From positions 1-64,000 of the forward strand of contig CAKOOO010000001.1 in assembly GCA_934098665.1 (NCBI GenBank): a DNA stretch of 64,000 bases. Reading direction: 5' to 3'. Both the position numbers and the translations under genes were made by a program. How positions within the stretch are numbered: the stretch's first letter is position 1; the number at the start of each line of letters is the position of its first letter. The notes below the pieces were generated by a model that worked only from the letters and a program-made list of their open reading frames with translations, did no database searches and was not told the origin of the DNA. The DNA is from an uncultured Bacilli bacterium. GTDB lineage: Bacteria > Bacillota_I > Bacilli_A > RF39 > UBA660. Shown one piece after another: positions 26,501-34,481 of the stretch.

Positions 26501-29476
26501 ATAAATACTTGGTTTCTCTTTTAAAATGTATATTTTAGGAGATTCAACAGGTTTACTTTTATTAATATCTTCATCAGAAAATGGGAATAATAATTCATCA
26601 CCATCATCAGTAAATTTAATTGATAAAGTATATGTGGCAACATAAACATGTCCTCTTTTTAGATAAGGATAATCAGTAAAATATAGTTCTTTTTCAGGAA
26701 AACTTTCGCCTTCATTAAATGCTAAATCATCGCTTATTTTTAATGGGTCAGTTACATCACTAATATTTTTATTTCCAGTTACATCATAAATAGTATAATT
26801 AATCTTCTTAATATATTTTTTTAAATAATTAGTGCTTTGCACACTTTCTTCAGTTTCATCTTCCACTAAAGCAGGAATAATTTTAATTCCAACAGCGGTA
26901 TCATCTTTTAAAGTTTTATCTTTGCCTTCATTAAGTATTTGTTCAACTTCAATTGTTGCCTTACCACTTGTAAGTTTTAAAAGTGCATCATTTATTTCAA
27001 ATTCAATTTGTGTAGGTCTAAAATCAATAAATTCAGTACCACATACACCATTTCTAATTGCTATCACATAGTTTTTAGAAATAATACCTGTATCATGTCT
27101 TGCTTTTAAATCATCTAAAGTAAGGTCAAAATCTTTTAAAGTAAGAGTTTTTGTTTGATCAAAATATTCTTCTTTAATATTTTTATCTACGTGAATAGTT
27201 TTTAAAAGAATATTATCACTTTTATTTCCTTCATAAAGCATAATATCAAAGCTTTCTAAATCTTCTTCTTTTATTTTAAGTTTACTTTCCACTGGAAGTG
27301 AGAAGTTAAGTGTTACTTCAAAAACTTTATCAAATAATTTATCATCACTTACTAAAAGTGGAATATTTGTAAGATTTGTATTAATTATTGTAGCCTCTGT
27401 AGTAAATACAGATGTTCTATCAATATAGTTTATGCCCGCAGGAATATTTTCATCTTTTAAATCTACATAGCCATATACATCTAGAATATAATTAGTATTA
27501 CTATAAAGCCCTACGATATCAACTTTTGCACATTTTGTTGTTTCACTTTCCTCATTTAAACACTCTGTAAATTCGAGAGTTTTAGTATCAACATCACCAG
27601 TTGCACCATTTTTGTATTCAGCATATATTGTTTTAGAGGTATCAATTGTATTATCAGGGTCATATATAGTAATTATGCCTGTTATAGTTGTTGCAGAAAC
27701 ATTTAAGTTTTTACCACTAATAGATGGTGATATTTTTCTACCCATTGAGAAACTAGAACTATTTTCAGTGGTATACTCTAAAGTTTTTTCATTATCATTA
27801 ATTTCTACTACAGCATTTGCATAATATATTTTATTTTTATCTAAATCATAATTTATTTTAATTTTTTTATTATCACCATTATGAATTTGTTTAACAAGTT
27901 CATTTGTTTCAATATCATAAATATTATAAGTAATATTTTTAAGTGATTTATTTACATCTGTAAAGTTTTCTAAACTAAATGTAATTGTATAATCTTTTTT
28001 ATTAAGATTATAGTTTATTGTAGGAACTATAGTAGCATTCTTAAATGGATTAGATTTTAATGTAGTTTGCACGTTTTCACTAGCTACTCCATCTGGATAA
28101 GTTACAGCGCCATAAGAAACATCTTCGATTTTTGCTGTATAACTTGAGTTTGGATTTAAATCTTTAAATGTATAAGAAATATCCTTTCCGTTATTTGTAA
28201 ATCTATGTGAACCTACTAAATTATTTTTACTATCATATAAATTAATTACTGCACTTGTAAAGCCAGCATTTTTATCAACATTGACATTATAAGTAAGAGA
28301 ATTATTAGTTTTATAATCTAAAGATAAATTAGCGCCAATTTTCGAAGTTGTAAATGTTCTTTGAAACATTACATAATCATTTATAATGCCAAGACTACCT
28401 TTATAACTAGCATAAATTGTAAGCATATATTTAGTATTACTTTTTAAATTATCATAAATATATTCGTTTAATTTATCATAAGTCTTATATTCTTTTGTAT
28501 CAAGTGCCTGTCCTGTTTCTAAATTAATTAGTTTTGCATATACAGAGGATGTTATTAAATTATTTTCATCATTTATATTAAAGTTTATTGCTACCCTATG
28601 TGAATTTATATTACTTGATACTAATAGTGCATAAGGAGCTTTTTTATAGTCTACGACAGTTTCAATTTCATATTCATCTTTAATAGTATAATTAGGTTTA
28701 TTTGGTTTATCACCATTATTTGAAGAATCATCATTTTTTTTATCATCATATTTAATATCAATATTTTGATCACTATCTATAACTATTTCAGCAAGTTTAA
28801 CTTTTTCATCATCATTTTCATAAATAGCTTTTTTACTTAAATCAATTTTTACATTATCAAATGATATATAGCACTCATCAGAGATAGTTTCAATATTAAG
28901 GCTTTCATTAGTAATTCTTACAAGAGAGCCCTCAACAAACTCAAATTCAAAATAATAGTTATCATAAGTTTTTTCACTACTACTTAATTTTAAATGTAAA
29001 TCATTTCCCGCTACAATATACTTTGTATCACTAATTCTGCCAATAAAATGTGTAAATGAAATATCTTTATCTTTTGAATTAATTACATATTTATTATCTT
29101 TATATCTAATTAAATAATCACTTTTGATATTATAATACGCTAGAAATTTTTCATCTAGATTATCAAGACCCATAAGTACGCCATTATTTAAGTAGCTTAT
29201 TGATTTATCATTATAAAAAGCAAAAGAATAAATACTTGCAACATTTTTTTTATCATCAGCATCATTAAAAATGATATCTTCATTATATCCTTTTTTAATT
29301 TCTGTACCCTTTTTAAAATACGCCTTTGAGGGAATATCATTATCTGTAATACTTACATATCCATTATCATAAAACACAGTTTTTTTCTTTAATACAAAAT
29401 TATATAAAGAAAAAACAAGTGCCACAAAGGTTATAACACTCACTAAAATTATTGTAATAAGACTTTTATTTTTCAT
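23588..29476 (-). CDS. Giant membrane-anchored surface protein of the F1-like operon (1962 aa)
   Basis: A single N-terminal membrane helix (about 7-28) anchors a very long ectodomain. Residues about 35-230 resemble the ectodomain of the 443-residue protein. After an Asp/Asn/Lys linker (about 240-270) come many beta-sandwich repeats of fibronectin-III type, shown by recurring LxxNTxYxLxxY motifs (NLKSNTKYMLTIYASYKG; LNPNSSYTAKIEDVSYG; LYSNTNYILDVYGYV). The last 40 residues are charged, with two cysteines, and there is no sorting signal. It is the first gene of the operon behind a good promoter; AAAGGG precedes the ATG. The likely form is a long flexible extracellular fibre or adhesin coupled to the ATPase. 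No enzyme domain was seen. Confidence 0.8.
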   Translation of the reverse strand: MKNKSLITIILVSVITFVALVFSLYNFVLKKKTVFYDNGYVSITDNDIPSKAYFKKGTEIKKGYNEDIIFNDADDKKNVASIYSFAFYNDKSISYLNNGVLMGLDNLDEKFLAYYNIKSDYLIRYKDNKYVINSKDKDISFTHFIGRISDTKYIVAGNDLHLKLSSSEKTYDNYYFEFEFVEGSLVRITNESLNIETISDECYISFDNVKIDLSKKAIYENDDEKVKLAEIVIDSDQNIDIKYDDKKNDDSSNNGDKPNKPNYTIKDEYEIETVVDYKKAPYALLVSSNINSHRVAINFNINDENNLITSSVYAKLINLETGQALDTKEYKTYDKLNEYIYDNLKSNTKYMLTIYASYKGSLGIINDYVMFQRTFTTSKIGANLSLDYKTNNSLTYNVNVDKNAGFTSAVINLYDSKNNLVGSHRFTNNGKDISYTFKDLNPNSSYTAKIEDVSYGAVTYPDGVASENVQTTLKSNPFKNATIVPTINYNLNKKDYTITFSLENFTDVNKSLKNITYNIYDIETNELVKQIHNGDNKKIKINYDLDKNKIYYANAVVEINDNEKTLEYTTENSSSFSMGRKISPSISGKNLNVSATTITGIITIYDPDNTIDTSKTIYAEYKNGATGDVDTKTLEFTECLNEESETTKCAKVDIVGLYSNTNYILDVYGYVDLKDENIPAGINYIDRTSVFTTEATIINTNLTNIPLLVSDDKLFDKVFEVTLNFSLPVESKLKIKEEDLESFDIMLYEGNKSDNILLKTIHVDKNIKEEYFDQTKTLTLKDFDLTLDDLKARHDTGIISKNYVIAIRNGVCGTEFIDFRPTQIEFEINDALLKLTSGKATIEVEQILNEGKDKTLKDDTAVGIKIIPALVEDETEESVQSTNYLKKYIKKINYTIYDVTGNKNISDVTDPLKISDDLAFNEGESFPEKELYFTDYPYLKRGHVYVATYTLSIKFTDDGDELLFPFSDEDINKSKPVESPKIYILKEKPSIYIFPWESDEGSITYKYEVNDIDSSLATIDGKKDELLYFNVNDGEITSAEKVTCNKKPFYTSKFNCGKFSLTKGDNYNIYLNAKLIDEATYENVYANVFTKTFEGKNTLDELSFDILKNDGKLLYNNLLILKLNGDTSKIASFNLNISDGTNNFKIENISYNITKGFLNEIGTNKITYNDSKVWEYNEKDDNSLSHTAYILECDEGLCIYVDYSKLYNSKTFGNEFNLFKNKNLYVSLEALYDSGVVTLFGNTSKKYAIQTFDENNNYVLLFNRLTLDSSALGAYYPFRAIGDFVDDNETTLSDYNENNNHLKGNIYLKNLASKYFVLKKDSYFEGTYNYVITNTGANISINRVNTPVVAKELASQNISYIDNSFTYDNVVPSVALNFIKETINGAKLHLSLTGIKESDITKEDGKMYLYIEVGGKTIKVNTDSLISASGVVNNNKYKIDLNGGNGYLINLRTVSVDNAVITDYKYDYLNNEITFDSDKYNGKNITVTYYIVLYGLNVNEEYNLKMYMMVNNKKTYLADAESDNYSEFTKTFKTLSETDGYVTGVSSSVSSTDDYQNRTLALNYKFSDIIGFKKLSYEICSNGICLETVNPCFDSYNTLGDACVLDKDYNMLTNFDVTDEKYVYGANYNIKINAIIDTLSGEKTYTIYDSSASVRKLLSPTLDVIKQSHHNSEDGYYLNFRLAFNDSDKVIKSGNYKVYLAVLKNGNYEKIAGTEKDMNIYSSNNKVKYTSLQENKQYYFFVEYDTYINNEGENPNESHKDRYLMFTLNNYHINTGITQYIANNYIDEYNDIIGKTTLRFGYAANIMKDLTPPESEDYIMQEAYVVGILYNINSIESSVGNISLSGVKMFDEYSLDDDDKITYVIGATSSSEVGDSYYQMVIKHNEKKEYYAYSDELLLRSAGYNMIYKFYLGGPITKDLNTKEKCLEDAASNKWNEEKNECYILQKTENSVTTRTEDEKRG

Positions 29477-29506
29477 ACATCGTACCCTTTCTTATCATAC
29501 ATAATA

Positions 29507-29535
29507 ATTGTATCAAATATAAGGTTTTATTACAA
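29507..29535 (-). promoter_or_regulatory. Promoter of the F1-like ATPase/surface protein operon
   Basis: The -35 box is TTGTAA (29530-29535), followed by a 17-base spacer and the -10 box TACAAT (29507-29512), reading on the minus strand 31 bp before the giant gene. Confidence 0.65.
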
Positions 29536-29546
29536 TAGAAAAAAAT

Positions 29547-29571
29547 AAAAAAAATATGGAATTTCCATACT
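29547..29571 (-). terminator. Terminator of the spoVIF-like gene
   Basis: GTATGGAA and TTCCATA form a stem that is followed on the minus strand by eight T. It separates spoVIF from the F1-like operon. Confidence 0.7.
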
Positions 29572-29574
29572 TTT

Positions 29575-29817
29575 TTAAAACATTTTATCTACATTTTTAG
29601 GAACTTTATCACTTACTATTTTATCAATAATTTTTTTCCTTTTTTCATCGCTTACAGTTTTTCCCGTTAGGTTTGAAAGAGTGTCAATTACTTCATTTAA
29701 AGTTTTCTCATCTTTCATATTTCCATTTGAAAGTTTTCTTGCAAGATTAATTATTACATCTTTATCTACGTTAGTTTTATTTTTAACCTTACCCCAAAAT
29801 TTATTATCCATATTCAT
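29575..29817 (-). CDS. spoVIF: Stage VI sporulation protein F-like
   Basis: The 80-residue protein matches the layout of Bacillus SpoVIF: FWGKVKNKTNVDKDVIINLA, then KLSNGNMKDEKTLNEVIDTL, then GKTVSDEKRKKIIDKIV and the end KNVDKMF. SpoVIF is a mother-cell protein needed for late, GerE-dependent coat assembly. This is one of the clearest signs that the organism sporulates. A sigma-K-like promoter lies just upstream, inside the space after truB. AGGTGA precedes the ATG. Confidence 0.8.
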   Translation of the reverse strand: MNMDNKFWGKVKNKTNVDKDVIINLARKLSNGNMKDEKTLNEVIDTLSNLTGKTVSDEKRKKIIDKIVSDKVPKNVDKMF

Positions 29818-29834
29818 TTATTTTCACCTAATAA

Positions 29835-29860
29835 TAGTTTATGTAAAAAATGAAAAAAGT
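29835..29860 (-). promoter_or_regulatory. Sigma-K-like promoter of spoVIF
   Basis: On the minus strand, AC, 15 bases and CATAAACTA are seen. The -10 fits the sigma-K pattern CATANNNTA; the spacer is one base shorter than the usual 16-17. Confidence 0.45.
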
Positions 29861-29867
29861 TTAAAAA

Positions 29868-30707
29868 TTAAATAAGCATTATATCACAAACATAATAATC
29901 ATCTTTTTTCTTATAAAATGCTATTTCTTTTTTATCATAATATAAAATTATTTTTTCTTCTTTACTAGATATTTTTAAATGATTACCGTTTTTTACTTTA
30001 TTATATTCATCTTCATTTAAATCATATGTTTTATATGTAAATAAATCCTTTAGATTAAGAAGTTTATAACTTTTTTCTTGGACATCTTTTATAGTAAAAC
30101 TACCCTTAATATCAAATTTACCTTGCTTTGTTCTAACTAAATCTGACATAGTTCCTATAACACCTAAATCATCACAAATTTTATTAATTAAACTTCTTAT
30201 ATAAGTACCTTTAGAACATTTACATTTAAAAACTATTTTATCATTTTCATAGCTTATTAAAGATAAATCAAATATATCTACTTCGTTTGTAGGAAGTACT
30301 ACACTTTCCCCATTTCTTGCATATTCATATAATTTTTTACCATTAATTTTTTTCGCAGAATAAATAGGAATTTCTTGATTAAATTTACCTATTAAAGATG
30401 AAAATACTTTTTGTATATCTTCCTTTGAAACTTTACATTTTCTTTTTTCTAATACTTTTCCTGTTATATCTAAAGTATCAGTTTTTATACCTAAAGTAAT
30501 TGTGGCAATATATTCTTTTTCTAAACTAGTAAGAATATTTACAAGTTTAGTATATTTATTTATACATACCACTAAAACACCACTTGCTATTGGATCAAGT
30601 GTACCAGTATGGCCAATTTTTTTAGTATTAAATACTTTACATAATTCATTTACTATATCTCTACTTGTTTTTCCTTTATCTTTGTTTATTAAAATAACTG
30701 CATTCAT
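29868..30707 (-). CDS. truB: tRNA pseudouridine(55) synthase
   Basis: TruB makes pseudouridine-55 in the tRNA T-loop. The catalytic segment GHTGTLDPIASGVLVVCI holds the nucleophilic Asp. KKINGKKLYEYARNGE, KCSKGTYIRSLINKICDDLG and the start INKDKGKTSRDIV are typical. At 279 residues it is near the family size, with a short C-terminal PUA-like end. It follows the nusA-infB-rbfA run, a common Bacillota order, with an unidentified gene in between. Confidence 0.95.
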   Translation of the reverse strand: MNAVILINKDKGKTSRDIVNELCKVFNTKKIGHTGTLDPIASGVLVVCINKYTKLVNILTSLEKEYIATITLGIKTDTLDITGKVLEKRKCKVSKEDIQKVFSSLIGKFNQEIPIYSAKKINGKKLYEYARNGESVVLPTNEVDIFDLSLISYENDKIVFKCKCSKGTYIRSLINKICDDLGVIGTMSDLVRTKQGKFDIKGSFTIKDVQEKSYKLLNLKDLFTYKTYDLNEDEYNKVKNGNHLKISSKEEKIILYYDKKEIAFYKKKDDYYVCDIMLI

Positions 30708-31233
30708 AAATATTAATAATACCTTTCTTCTGATTAGTGTAAATTATTTTTTGATAGTTTCCATCACCCGTAAATTTATAGTTATATTTTTCAAGTATAT
30801 TAATTTCTTTTCCTTTATAAGTACTATTTATATTAATTATCGATGGACTTATATCTTTTGCAATTTGTTCTAACTTTTCTATAAATGCTTCATATATAGA
30901 TAAAGTATAGTTTTCATAACCATCCTCTATAATAATATCACTTACGTTTAAACCATTATTTATATTAAATAATGCATAAGCAATAATATTATTATCTAAA
31001 ACATAATTAATAGTTTGAATACTTTTATCATATAATTTTTCTTTTATTTGACAGGCAAAAAAATAATTTGAATCAATTTTCATCAAAGACAAATTATTTT
31101 CTTTATTACATAAATAGTATTTTGATATTAAATTAAATTTACTTTTAATAGTTTTTGATTCACTAAATTTATAGGCTTTTAACAAATATGACTTACATAA
31201 ACTATCATTTACACTATTTATAATTACTTTCAT
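30676..31233 (-). CDS. Hypothetical, possibly GNAT-like protein (185 aa)
   Basis: This soluble alpha/beta protein is not recognised with confidence. The order of strands and the end INSTYKGKEINILEKYNYKF, then GNYQKIIYT, resemble the last part of GNAT acetyltransferases. However, no clear acetyl-CoA loop (R/Q-x-x-G-x-G/A) is present, so activity is doubtful. It overlaps the truB start by 32 bp and lies between rbfA and truB, so it belongs to this translation-factor operon. GGGGG precedes the ATG. Confidence 0.6.
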   Translation of the reverse strand: MKVIINSVNDSLCKSYLLKAYKFSESKTIKSKFNLISKYYLCNKENNLSLMKIDSNYFFACQIKEKLYDKSIQTINYVLDNNIIAYALFNINNGLNVSDIIIEDGYENYTLSIYEAFIEKLEQIAKDISPSIININSTYKGKEINILEKYNYKFTGDGNYQKIIYTNQKKGIINIYECSYFNKQR

Positions 31234-31251
31234 AAAACCCCCAAAGTTAAA

Positions 31252-31599
31252 TTAATTATCTTTACTATGTATTTTTTCGATAATTTTATCTATTTTACTT
31301 GCATATTCAATAGACTCATCATAAGAAAATTTTAAAAATGGAATATTTCTTGCATCAATTAAGGGAGCAAGTTTGCCTCTTATAAAAGAACTTGCTTCAT
31401 TAACTTCTTTTTCAATTTCTTTTTTTGATAAATCACTTAAGGAAGTAAAATATACTTTACAATAACTAAAATCTTTAGAAAGTGAGCATCCAGTTATAGT
31501 AATTTGTTTTAAAAGTTCATCATGACATTCTCTTTGAATTATCATAGGAATATACTTTTCAATATCGCTTTCAATTCTTTTTACATTTAAACTAGGCAC
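31252..31599 (-). CDS. rbfA: Ribosome-binding factor A
   Basis: RbfA assists 30S maturation. The 115 residues contain the KH-like pattern IERDI-type start (NVKRIESDIEKYIPMIIQRE), ITGCSLSKDFSYCKVYFTSL, and APLIDARNIPFLKFSYDESI. The start is GTG within the end of infB, preceded by GGAGG located inside infB. Standard infB-rbfA coupling. Confidence 0.94.
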   Translation of the reverse strand: MPSLNVKRIESDIEKYIPMIIQRECHDELLKQITITGCSLSKDFSYCKVYFTSLSDLSKKEIEKEVNEASSFIRGKLAPLIDARNIPFLKFSYDESIEYASKIDKIIEKIHSKDN

Positions 31600-33697
31600 G
31601 TTTAACTTCCTCCATTACAAATACTTCGAAAATATCACCGGTTTTAAAGTCATCAAATTTATCAAGTGTTATACCACACTCAAAACCTTTTTTAACTTCT
31701 TTAGCTTGGTCTTTTCCTCTTTGTATTGAGGATATTTTAGTTTCAATAACATATTTTCCATCACGAATAACTCTTACATTTGCATTATTTTTAACTATGC
31801 CATCAGTTACGTAAACACCTGCGATATTACCAACTTTAGAAAATTTAAATATTTGTCTAACTTCCGCAGAACCAATAACTTTTTCTTCGAATTTTGGATC
31901 AAGCATTCCTGTTAAGGCTGCTTCAACATCTTCGACAAGTTTATAAATAATTGTGTATGTTCTTATTTCAATATCATATTCTTTAGCCATTGCTTTTGCA
32001 TCAGAAGAACTTGTTACATTAAAGCCAATTACAATAGCCTTTGAGGCAGATGCTAAAACTATATCACTTTCTGAAATAGGTCCAATACCACTTCTTATAA
32101 CTTTTACCTTAACATCCTCAACTTTAATGTTTTCAAGAGCGCTTTTAACGGCTTCCTCACTACCTCTTACGTCTGCTTTTAAAACAACAGCAACTTCTCT
32201 TTGACCACTATTAATATTATTAAATAGTTCGTCTAAAGATAAAGACTTCTTTTCATTTTTCTTTTCCTTTTCAGCATTTTTCCTTTTTTCAGCAACAGTT
32301 TTAGCTTCTTCAATAGTTTCAAATGCCATAAATTTATCACCAGCTTTTGGTGTATCATTAAGGCCAGTAATTTCTACTGGAGTTGATGGACCAGCTTCAA
32401 CTATATTTTCACCTTTATCATTTTTCATTGTACGAACCTTACCATATGTAGTTCCTACAACAACTGGATCTCCTAAACGTAAAGTACCATTTAAAATTAG
32501 GAATGATGCTATACCGCCTACATTTTTATCAAGTTTTTCTTCAATAACTGCACCAAGTGCATATCTTTCTGGATTAGCTTTTAATTCTTTTACTTCCGCT
32601 ATTGCAAGAATTGTTTCTAAAAGTGTATCAACACCTTCACCAGTTTTCGCAGATATATTTATAAATGGATATTCCCCACCCCAACTTTCAGGTGTAATAC
32701 CATTTTCAGTCATTTCTGTATAAACTCTTTCAATATTTGCATCTGGTTTATCAATTTTATTTACCGCAACAATTATAGGAACGCCAGCGCTTTTTGCATG
32801 GTCAATAGCCTCTTTTGTTTGAGGCATAACACCATCATCGGCTGCAACTATAATAATAACAATATCAGTTACACTAGCACCTCTTGCACGCATTTGGGTA
32901 AAAGCTGCATGACCTGGAGTATCAATAAATGTTATTTTTTCACCATTTTTTTCAGTTTGATAAGCTCCAATTGCTTGTGTAATACCTCCTGCTTCACCAC
33001 TTGCAACATTAGAGGATCTTATATAATCTAAAAGAGTTGTTTTACCATGATCTACATGACCCATTATTGTAACTATTGCAGGTCTTGGACGTAAATCGCT
33101 TTCATTATCTACAACTTCATAATTATCAAAATCTGATATATCTTGACTTTCTTTTTTCTTTAAAGTTTTATTATAATCAAGAGCAACTATTTCAGCATTT
33201 TCGAAATCAATAACCTGATTAATTGAAAGCATTAAACCTAAACTCATTAATTTTTTAATAATATCATTTGTAGATATTTTAAGAGCATCAGCAAAATCTT
33301 TTACTGTCATATTTTCTGTATATAAAATAATATTATCTTCATGAGAATTACTCATAAGTTTAGATTTATTTTTATACATTTGTTTTTTTAGATTTTTAAA
33401 ATCTGCATCTTTACTATCTTTCTTTTTTAATTTTTGTTTACTTGTGGCAACCATTGAGTCTGTCTTATCAATATTCTCACTTTGAAGTACTTTTTCTACT
33501 ACATCATCAATTTGATCTTCTTCTTCGTAAGTAGTTTCCTTATCTGTACTTATTAGATTAATAGTATTATCTATCATAATAATATCATCATCTGAAAGTA
33601 CTGTGTTTGCATCTGCTTTAATACCTAGTTCACTACATTTTCTTAAAACTTCCGCTACTGATAAATTAACATCTTTTGCATAATCTTTTATATTCAT
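31592..33697 (-). CDS. infB: Translation initiation factor IF-2
   Basis: IF-2 places initiator tRNA on the 30S subunit using GTP. At 701 residues it has two IF2_N-like N-terminal modules (about 1-50 and 128-180). The G domain carries GHVDHGKT (213-220), DTPGH (259-263) and NKID (312-315), and domains II to IV follow. The long variable linker is short and Lys-rich. AAAGGATGG precedes the ATG. Confidence 0.97.
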   Translation of the reverse strand: MNIKDYAKDVNLSVAEVLRKCSELGIKADANTVLSDDDIIMIDNTINLISTDKETTYEEEDQIDDVVEKVLQSENIDKTDSMVATSKQKLKKKDSKDADFKNLKKQMYKNKSKLMSNSHEDNIILYTENMTVKDFADALKISTNDIIKKLMSLGLMLSINQVIDFENAEIVALDYNKTLKKKESQDISDFDNYEVVDNESDLRPRPAIVTIMGHVDHGKTTLLDYIRSSNVASGEAGGITQAIGAYQTEKNGEKITFIDTPGHAAFTQMRARGASVTDIVIIIVAADDGVMPQTKEAIDHAKSAGVPIIVAVNKIDKPDANIERVYTEMTENGITPESWGGEYPFINISAKTGEGVDTLLETILAIAEVKELKANPERYALGAVIEEKLDKNVGGIASFLILNGTLRLGDPVVVGTTYGKVRTMKNDKGENIVEAGPSTPVEITGLNDTPKAGDKFMAFETIEEAKTVAEKRKNAEKEKKNEKKSLSLDELFNNINSGQREVAVVLKADVRGSEEAVKSALENIKVEDVKVKVIRSGIGPISESDIVLASASKAIVIGFNVTSSSDAKAMAKEYDIEIRTYTIIYKLVEDVEAALTGMLDPKFEEKVIGSAEVRQIFKFSKVGNIAGVYVTDGIVKNNANVRVIRDGKYVIETKISSIQRGKDQAKEVKKGFECGITLDKFDDFKTGDIFEVFVMEEVKRA

Positions 33698-33718
33698 GCA
33701 TTACCATCCTTTCTTTTT

Positions 33719-34231
33719 TTATCTACTTTTACCTTTTTCTATATCAAGATATCCTAAATCTAAAAGAATACTTGTTAAATCTCTTCCATCATATTTTTTT
33801 ATTTCTATACTGCTATTTGAGGCAATTTCTTTTGATAAAGTTGCATCATAATTACTATTAAATACAACCTTTTTAATTCCACTATTAATTATAGAGTTCA
33901 TACAGTCTTTACATGGAAATGTATTTACATATATTGTAGAACCTACAGTTGATATACCATGTCTTGCCGCAAAAGCTATCGCATTTTGTTCTGCATGAGA
34001 TGCTGGGCAAAGTTCTAAATATTTTCCTGATGCGTAATCTGGCATTGCTCTTCTTCTACATCCCCCTAAATCTTCACAATGAGTTACTCCTCTTGCAGGC
34101 CCATTAAAGCCAAATGAAATAGGATTATCATCTTTAACAATAACAGCGCCTACTTTTCTTGAAAGACAAGTACTTCGAAGGGAAGCAAGATCTGCTATAG
34201 CCATATAATATTCTTCTTTAGTCGGTCTCAT
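33719..34231 (-). CDS. dCMP deaminase/ComEB-family cytidine deaminase
   Basis: The zinc-dependent deaminase signature is complete: PASHAEQNAIAFAARHG provides the HAE motif and TFPCKDCMNSIINSGIKKVV provides the PCxxC. The N-terminus has STCLSRKVGAVIV and a THCEDLGGCRRR insertion with additional Cys/His residues, as in dCMP deaminases. It would turn dCMP into dUMP for dTMP synthesis. It lies between ylxR and infB, where Bacilli usually encode the L7Ae-like protein YlxQ, and it overlaps the ylxR end. Confidence 0.88.
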   Translation of the reverse strand: MRPTKEEYYMAIADLASLRSTCLSRKVGAVIVKDDNPISFGFNGPARGVTHCEDLGGCRRRAMPDYASGKYLELCPASHAEQNAIAFAARHGISTVGSTIYVNTFPCKDCMNSIINSGIKKVVFNSNYDATLSKEIASNSSIEIKKYDGRDLTSILLDLGYLDIEKGKSR

Positions 34232-34481
34232 TTACTATCCTTTCTAAAGTATCATACAAACTATCATCAACCTTAACTTCTAATACTCTTTCTAATATTT
34301 TAGTTTTTTTAGCTTTATTTATTACATTAATATCTTTTTTTAAGTAAGCTCCTTTACCATTACATTTACCTGTTTTATCATAAATTACTGTGCCATCGGG
34401 TGTTCTTACAACACGCATTAAAGAACTTTTTTCACATTTTTCATGACTAACAACACATGTTCTTAAAGGAATTTTTTTCAT
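34218..34481 (-). CDS. ylxR: YlxR-family (DUF448) RNA-binding protein
   Basis: The 87 residues begin KKIPLRTCVVSHEKCEKSSLMRVVR and contain GKCNGKGAYLKKD, the DUF448 signature (RTCVxxxxxxxKxxLxRxV; GRGAYLC). The protein is basic and single-domain, a nucleoid-associated or RNase P-associated regulator in other Bacillota. It starts one base after nusA in the standard nusA-ylxR order. Confidence 0.93.
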   Translation of the reverse strand: MKKIPLRTCVVSHEKCEKSSLMRVVRTPDGTVIYDKTGKCNGKGAYLKKDINVINKAKKTKILERVLEVKVDDSLYDTLERIVNETD

